This document shows, piece after piece, positions 43,375 to 48,215 of a DNA stretch of 48,215 bases. The notes beneath the pieces are model-generated. The model saw nothing but the letters and a program-made list of their open reading frames with translations. It made no database searches and was not told the origin of the DNA. The DNA is taken from NCBI GenBank assembly GCA_902774035.1, contig CACYHA010000014.1:1-48215 (forward strand). Direction: 5' to 3'. This stretch comes from Oscillospiraceae bacterium (GTDB taxonomy: Bacteria; Bacillota; Clostridia; Oscillospirales; Acutalibacteraceae). Made by a program: the position numbers and the translations under genes. Position 1 is the first letter of the stretch. Every line of letters starts with the position of its first letter.

Positions 43375-44508
43375 ATGTATTGTATCCATTGCGGCAGTCC
43401 TGTTTCGGATGATGATGTTTTTTGCGCGGAATGCGGCAAGCGGATTGAACGCGTACAAGAGAATGCCGAGCCGCAAAATGCGGATTCTGACGGGGTATGG
43501 TCGCCATATGATTCGACGGATCAGTTTCCGAAGGATGCCTATGACGCTTCAACGGATGCTGCGGCTTTTCCAAAGGATCCTCCAGCATGGAATGATCGTG
43601 ATGTGTTTTCCGCTGCGCAGGCTGATTCCTATCCTGCGCCTTCTCCGGCGTTTCCCCAAGCGCAGGGCGAGAAAAAATCTAACGGAAAGGCCATTGCAAC
43701 AATCGTGATCGCCGTGGTGCTCGGTCTTGGTCTCGGCGGCGGAAGCTTTTTGGCGCTGACCCGTCCTTGGGAACGAAAGAAAGCTCCAGATCCTGCAACA
43801 GTCACTGCGGCCACAGAGCAGAGCACGAGCCAAAACAGCACGGATTCTGTTGTCAACATGGTTGACTCGAGTGATATGCAGACGACGCAGACCGCCGAAC
43901 CGGATACGCAGGCAAATTTTGACTTTGACATAACCGAGCCGACAACAGAATCCTCGGCTGGGTTTCAAAGCAGTGTTTTGCCGGGCAACATTGAGAGAGC
44001 GGACAGCTATTTCGATTATCGGCCGAGAATCGTTCAGGCGGATGCCAGCGTGACCTTGCGCAGCGGACCGGGCAAAAGCTATGATAAGGTGTATTCAGTT
44101 GCAAAAAAGAGCTTGGTCTATGAGGTCGCCATTTCAGCCGATCGGGAGTGGTCGTTGATCTATTACAGATATTACAATCAATACGGCTGGATGGCAAATC
44201 GCTATCTGACTGAGATGAGAAATGTGCAGGTCAATGAGCAGTCGCTGAACAGCGGCAGCGTTGAGGTCAACGGAAGAACCTACCGCGTCGGAAATGTCAG
44301 CGCGCACAGCTACAAGGTCAGGGAGCATACCGGGCTGATCCTGCGCGACGCCGACAGCAAAAGCGGCGAATGGGTTTTGAGAATGGAATACGGAGATTCC
44401 GTGAAGGAGATTTGCCGCTCATTGAATAACCCCGAGTGGGGATATATCGAATACAACGACGGCGTCAGAACCTATCGCGGATTCGCACACAGCGATTATT
44501 ACGGATAA
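43375..44508 (+). CDS. zinc-ribbon, single-pass membrane protein with SH3-like domains
   Basis: A 377-residue protein. The N-terminal zinc ribbon is MYCIHCGSPVSDDDVFCAECGKRI (two C-x2-C pairs). A low-complexity linker leads to one transmembrane helix (about residues 107-129, AIATIVIAVVLGLGLGGGSFLAL). A Thr/Ser/Gln-rich stalk follows, then two bacterial SH3-type domains (ASVTLRSGPGKSYDKVYSVAKKS and the later SYKVREHTGLILRD), which often bind cell-wall peptides. So the ribbon is cytoplasmic and the SH3 part external. Function unknown; perhaps a wall-sensing or anchoring protein. The start follows GGGAGGAGTACACC. The next gene also starts with a zinc ribbon. Confidence 0.75.
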   Translation: MYCIHCGSPVSDDDVFCAECGKRIERVQENAEPQNADSDGVWSPYDSTDQFPKDAYDASTDAAAFPKDPPAWNDRDVFSAAQADSYPAPSPAFPQAQGEKKSNGKAIATIVIAVVLGLGLGGGSFLALTRPWERKKAPDPATVTAATEQSTSQNSTDSVVNMVDSSDMQTTQTAEPDTQANFDFDITEPTTESSAGFQSSVLPGNIERADSYFDYRPRIVQADASVTLRSGPGKSYDKVYSVAKKSLVYEVAISADREWSLIYYRYYNQYGWMANRYLTEMRNVQVNEQSLNSGSVEVNGRTYRVGNVSAHSYKVREHTGLILRDADSKSGEWVLRMEYGDSVKEICRSLNNPEWGYIEYNDGVRTYRGFAHSDYYG

Positions 44509-44559
44509 ATCCGTTGTTTCGGCGACGGTTGAACAATGAATGATTGAGGAGGATTATCA

Positions 44560-45693
44560 ATGAGCTTTTGTACAAAATGCGGGCAGGAAATTGTGGACGG
44601 AGAAATGCATATTTGTCCGGCTGCACAGCGATCAAGTTGGCAGGCGCCTTCGACGGAGCCTTATCGTGAGCCGTATCCGGAGGATCGCGTTGCTTCGTCA
44701 CGGACGAGCGCCGACGGAAAACGAATTGAGTTCACCATTGATCAGGATCAGCTGAAAGAAAAATTCCGCGGCTTTGTTGACAAAATTGCGCCGGAAAACA
44801 ACGCCGCGCCTGATGACGACAACAGTGTTTTTGAGCGCGGGAAGCAAATCGTTCCGGACTGCGTCTATGCAAATGACGGCGAGGTCCCCGTAAAACAATA
44901 TAATATTGCGAGGCTGCGCACGAGGCTTACCTTATCCAAAGCAGAGGGCAGAATGCAGATCACCAACAAGCGTGTCATTTTCCGTGCGCCGGGGCGATCC
45001 ATCCTCGGAAAAACAGTTTTGCATGAGGAGTTTGAAATCGGTGAAATTGCAGGCTTGGAGATGCGAGACAACCCGCATTTCAATTTCCTGAACTGGTTCG
45101 GCGGGCTCCTCTTGATTTCCATCTTCGGCGGACTCGGCTATGCCGTCTCGCAGCTCTTCATTCACTCTGCTGAAAAAGAGTCCACATTGAAGTTCGGCTT
45201 AGGCGTTGCGGCCTTTTTTGGCCTTTTGGTTTCCGTTGCATGGATTATTCTTGCGGTTATTTTGCGCAAAAGAAGAGCGGTCAAGCGGTATTATTCTTTG
45301 CGCCAAATGGTTCTTGCCTTCTTTACCGGTCAATTGTTAGCTTATTATTTGGTAGGTGCATTTTCGTATTATATGCATGATTCTATTAATCCTCCTGTGG
45401 TCATCACGCTCGGGTCCCCTCTGATCATCTGTCTGCTGATCAACTGGCTGGTGCTCTCCATTGTGCCGAATCTGATTATTCTTGTGAAAACAAAGGGCTC
45501 GTTCCCCGGACTTCAGGTTGAAAGAGCTGGCTTCAAAACCCTGTTTTTAGGACGAATGGACAACAACAATTCCGGTTTTGCTGAGATTCTCCCATGGGAA
45601 GACACAGACAGAGCCATCCGCGAGGCCGGCGCGATTATAGATGATATTCAAACAATGGGAGACGCCGCGATTGCCAAATGGGCGAACAAATAA
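44560..45693 (+). CDS. zinc-ribbon polytopic membrane protein
   Basis: A 377-residue protein starting MSFCTKCGQEIVDGEMHIC, a partial zinc ribbon. Residues about 110-165 look like a PH/GRAM-type domain (RLTLSKAEGRMQITNKRVIFRAPGRS; the TNKRVIF strand is typical). Four hydrophobic segments follow (about 187-207, 218-240, 253-272 and 285-307), then a C-terminal soluble part ending GDAAIAKWANK. No catalytic motif is seen. It is 51 nt downstream of the zinc-ribbon/SH3 gene, and both are probably one operon, ended by the terminator at 45721-45757. Confidence 0.65.
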   Translation: MSFCTKCGQEIVDGEMHICPAAQRSSWQAPSTEPYREPYPEDRVASSRTSADGKRIEFTIDQDQLKEKFRGFVDKIAPENNAAPDDDNSVFERGKQIVPDCVYANDGEVPVKQYNIARLRTRLTLSKAEGRMQITNKRVIFRAPGRSILGKTVLHEEFEIGEIAGLEMRDNPHFNFLNWFGGLLLISIFGGLGYAVSQLFIHSAEKESTLKFGLGVAAFFGLLVSVAWIILAVILRKRRAVKRYYSLRQMVLAFFTGQLLAYYLVGAFSYYMHDSINPPVVITLGSPLIICLLINWLVLSIVPNLIILVKTKGSFPGLQVERAGFKTLFLGRMDNNNSGFAEILPWEDTDRAIREAGAIIDDIQTMGDAAIAKWANK

Positions 45694-45720
45694 AGCGCGT
45701 ACCTGTTGATTCAACGACCA

Positions 45721-45757
45721 AAAGAATCCTCAGGCGCTCTCCTGAGGATTCTTTGTT
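45721..45757 (+). terminator. strong terminator after zinc-ribbon genes
   Basis: AAAGAATCCTCAGG (45721-45734) pairs perfectly with 45741-45754 across CGCTCT, ending in TTT-G-TTT. Confidence 0.9.
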
Positions 45758-45798
45758 TCGATTTGATTTCGTATATTCATTTGTAGGGGGGACACGGC

Positions 45799-48215
45799 AT
45801 GCGTGAGATCGATCCAAATGACAACACGGATTGGAGCCGAACTTCATTAACGCCTGAGCAATTGGCTGAGTATCAAAGAATGATTGATGCCGGGGAAGTG
45901 GATGATATTCCGGAAGTCGACCCGAACGCGCAGGAGCCAGAGCGGGCCTCGCTGCATCTTCCAACAGAAAAAACCGGACATTTCAGCGGTGAAAGAGGAA
46001 ATTCCGCTTTTCATCCCAACGACGAAAAGGCATTAGAAAAAATGGCGGAATTCTCTCAGGACAGCGTTCAATATATTGACGGCTACCCCGATTTTTCCCC
46101 GTTCGCCGCGATCAACACGCCAAACGGCAGTTATTCAACGCAGGTCGAAATCGGCCATATGACGGGTCAAAGGGAAAACGGTACGTTTGAATACGGAAGA
46201 CGGCCTGCCGGTTCAAGTCATGATCCGAATTATGATCTCGGCAATTTTGCGCAGGCGGATAACGCGCTGTTTGAACAGTTGAGAGGTACAGGACTTTTTT
46301 CTTCCGTTGACGAGCTGGAGGCTTACCGAAAGAGCAATAACCTTGTGTGGCATGAGTGCGCGGACGGTAAAACCATGCAGCTGATCCCGAGAGAAATTCA
46401 TGACGCCTGCAGACACAGCGGCGGTGTGGCGGAACAAAACTATCGTTCTGCATGGGGTGATGTTACTTTGCCTCTGCCGGAAGAAGATGATTTCCTTGCT
46501 CCTACATCAGATGTTGTTCAACCGACGGCGGGAGTGGGCGATCCAGCATCAAATTTGGGTTCTCTTGAAGATTCGCCTGTATTGCCCGGTTTGGAGACAG
46601 ACCTGTCAAGCCCATTGGGAAGCGATGTTCAATATATTGACCCCAACCGTCTGAATGTTCTGCATACCGATGATCCTTATTTCTGGCAGCAGCACGGCGC
46701 GGATCAGGCAACTTATACCCAACTTGCCGAAAAAATTCCGGAAATCAGAGACGCGCTTGACAATGGCGTTTCTCTCGAAGACTTAAAGAGTGATCCTGAA
46801 CTGGCAGATGCCGTTAACGCCTATTTTGACCCCGATAATATGGTAAAAGCTGAGCTTGGACCGGATGGACAATACTACGTTGACGACGGACGGCATCGTG
46901 TCATGGCAGCTCGGGAAATGGGTTATGATATGCCCGTGAAGGTTACGAATGCGCAGGAAGCGGCGCTGCCGCCCGGCGGACATGATAACGACAACCAAGG
47001 CCAAGGCGATGACCAAAACCAAGGTGACGATCAAAACCAAGGCGACAACCAAGATCAAGGTGACGAACAAGATCAAGGTGACGATCAAGATCAAGGTGAC
47101 GACCAAGGCCAAGGTAATGACCAAGACCAAGGCGAAGACCAAGATCAAGGCGACGAGCAAGATCAAGGCGATGACCAAGATCAAGGTGACGATCAAGATC
47201 AAGGTGACAACCAAGACCAAGGCGACGAGCAAGATCAAGGCGACGATCAAGATCAGGATGACGACCAAGACCAAAGCGACGACCAAGATCAAGGCGACGA
47301 CCAAGACCAAGGCGACGATCAAGATCAAGGCGCCGATCAAGATCAAGGTGATGACCAAGATCAAGGTGACGATCAAGATCAAGGTGACAACCAAGACCAA
47401 GGCGACGAGCAAGATCAAGGCGATAATCAAGATCAAGACGACGACCAAGGCCAAGGTGACGAACAAGATCAAGGTGACAACCAAGACCAAGGTGACGACC
47501 AAGGCCAAGGTAATGACCAAGACCAAGGCGAAGACCAAGATCAAGGCGACGACCAAGACCAAGGCGACAACCAAGGCCAAGGTGACGAACAAGATCAAGG
47601 CGATAACCAAGACCAAGGCGACAACCAAGATCAAGGCGACGACCAAGATCAAGGTGACGAACAAGATCAAGGCGACGAACAAGATCAAGGCGAAGATCAA
47701 AACCAAGGAGACGATCAAGACCAAGGTGATGACCAAAACCAAGGCGACGACCAAGATCAAGGTGACAACCAAGGCCAAGGAGACGATCAAGACCAAGGTG
47801 ACGACCAAGATCAAGGCGAAGATCAAAACCAAGGCGACGTGACGATCAAGATCAAGGCGAAGGCCAAGACCAAGGCGACGACCAAGATCAAGGCGACGAC
47901 CAAGATCAAGGCGACGACCAAGACCAAGGCGACGATCAAGATCAAGGCGACAACCAAGATCAAGGCGACGACCAAGATCAAGGCGTCCACCAAGACCAAA
48001 ACGACGATCAAGGCCAAGGTGACGATCAAGATCAAGGCGAAGGCCAAGACCAAGGCGACGACCAAGGCCAAGGTGACGAACAAGATCAAGGCGACAATCA
48101 AGGTGACGATCAAGATCAAGGCGACGACCAAGATCAAGGTGACAACCAAGGCCAAGGAGACGATCAAGACCAAGGTGACGACCAAGATCAAGGCGAAGAT
48201 CAAAACCAAGGCGAC
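45799..48215 (+). CDS. HNH (WHE-type) nuclease-like / ParB-like protein with long Asp-Gln-Gly repeat, partial
   Basis: An open frame from ATG 45799 runs off the window. Residues 60-215 resemble toxin-associated HNH/EndoVII domains: HFSGERGNSAFHP, YPDFSP, then W184-H-E with MQLIPREIH (H201) and H206-SGGV. The usual second His of WHH is Glu. Residues 277-385 form a ParB-like domain, from VQYIDPNRL to VDDGRHRVMAAREMGYDMPVKV. From about residue 397 an 18-bp repeat encodes DDQDQG-like units. At 47838 the repeat shifts phase, so the annotated frame then reads Thr/Lys/Ile/Ala-rich sequence to the edge. No signal peptide is seen. A polymorphic-toxin-like or DNA-processing role is inferred. Confidence 0.65.
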   Translation, partial: MREIDPNDNTDWSRTSLTPEQLAEYQRMIDAGEVDDIPEVDPNAQEPERASLHLPTEKTGHFSGERGNSAFHPNDEKALEKMAEFSQDSVQYIDGYPDFSPFAAINTPNGSYSTQVEIGHMTGQRENGTFEYGRRPAGSSHDPNYDLGNFAQADNALFEQLRGTGLFSSVDELEAYRKSNNLVWHECADGKTMQLIPREIHDACRHSGGVAEQNYRSAWGDVTLPLPEEDDFLAPTSDVVQPTAGVGDPASNLGSLEDSPVLPGLETDLSSPLGSDVQYIDPNRLNVLHTDDPYFWQQHGADQATYTQLAEKIPEIRDALDNGVSLEDLKSDPELADAVNAYFDPDNMVKAELGPDGQYYVDDGRHRVMAAREMGYDMPVKVTNAQEAALPPGGHDNDNQGQGDDQNQGDDQNQGDNQDQGDEQDQGDDQDQGDDQGQGNDQDQGEDQDQGDEQDQGDDQDQGDDQDQGDNQDQGDEQDQGDDQDQDDDQDQSDDQDQGDDQDQGDDQDQGADQDQGDDQDQGDDQDQGDNQDQGDEQDQGDNQDQDDDQGQGDEQDQGDNQDQGDDQGQGNDQDQGEDQDQGDDQDQGDNQGQGDEQDQGDNQDQGDNQDQGDDQDQGDEQDQGDEQDQGEDQNQGDDQDQGDDQNQGDDQDQGDNQGQGDDQDQGDDQDQGEDQNQGDVTIKIKAKAKTKATTKIKATTKIKATTKTKATIKIKATTKIKATTKIKASTKTKTTIKAKVTIKIKAKAKTKATTKAKVTNKIKATIKVTIKIKATTKIKVTTKAKETIKTKVTTKIKAKIKTKA
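46985..48215 (+). repeat. 18-bp tandem repeat array (about 68 units)
   Basis: The unit is close to GACGACCAAGATCAAGGT, coding D-D/N/E-Q-D/N/G-Q-G, and continues past the window end. Variation is mostly at third codon positions and in the second Asp/Asn/Glu. Two irregular units were seen: a net non-multiple-of-three change after 47838, and an in-frame 6-nt shorter unit at about 48098-48109. Confidence 0.92.

Noticed and set aside
46783-48209. Two minus-strand hydrophobic frames rich in Val/Leu/Ile
   Set aside because: They are the reverse reading of the 18-bp D/Q/G repeat; any frame of such an array lacks stops, so openness is not evidence of coding.
46985-48215. CRISPR or noncoding satellite
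   Set aside because: The 18-bp units lack spacers and preserve codon-like third-base variation in one frame, so a coding repeat fits better.

Overview
The window looks like the replication-origin region of an anaerobic gut Clostridia chromosome (Oscillospiraceae/Ruminococcaceae type). The signs are the Gram-positive order dnaA-dnaN-S4 gene-recF-remB-gyrB-gyrA, mnmG-rsmG-noc, a LytR-CpsA-Psr protein, BspA-like leucine-rich secreted proteins, a GGGtGRT/NifU-like pair, and sigma-A style promoters with 17-nt spacers. Species is not claimed.

Layout. 1-7020 is an accessory segment: a 28-bp palindrome at the edge, a tiny ORF, a GNAT acetyltransferase, a broken HsdM behind an autoregulated HTH gene, then a Tn4451-like mobilizable module (TnpV, RepA-like ATPase, candidate oriT, MobV relaxase, ParB-like protein). 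No recombinase for it is visible. 7100-7380 holds tRNA-Glu and tRNA-Met separated by four tandem palindromic repeats. 7460-9851 has nth, dnaA and a probable oriC with DnaA boxes and DnaA-trios. 9852-22621 is the co-directional core: dnaN, S4 gene, recF, remB, gyrB, gyrA, LCP protein, HAD phosphatase, mnmG, rsmG, noc, with parS sites inside mnmG and rsmG. 22622-24420 is an AT-richer cassette (HTH regulator divergent from a lipoprotein and a membrane protein) between G-rich and C-rich low-complexity arms. 24474-31858 carries a zinc-ribbon membrane protein, a polytopic protein, a GH2 beta-galactosidase and a Cys-repeat secreted protein. 31975-32120 is a compact noncoding block of nested perfect hairpins. 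32149-41815 holds an ABC exporter, an Spx/ArsC-like protein, a secreted lipase, a TIGR00300 protein, two BspA-like proteins, an HTH regulator and the GGGtGRT/NifU-like pair. 41908-43100 has a degenerate and an intact tRNA-Arg(CCU) and an IS110 remnant. 43375-48215 has two zinc-ribbon membrane proteins and the start of a large protein joining an HNH (WHE-type) nuclease-like domain, a ParB-like domain and a very long Asp/Gln/Gly repeat.

Genes working together: the origin genes initiate and elongate replication and manage supercoiling. Noc and the parS sites tie the origin to segregation or division control. Genes on each side of the origin mostly run away from it. Three HTH regulators (1547, 22806, 38104) each sit beside clear palindromic operators. 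The most unusual items are the nested-hairpin block at 31975-32120 and the HNH/ParB/repeat protein at the right edge.
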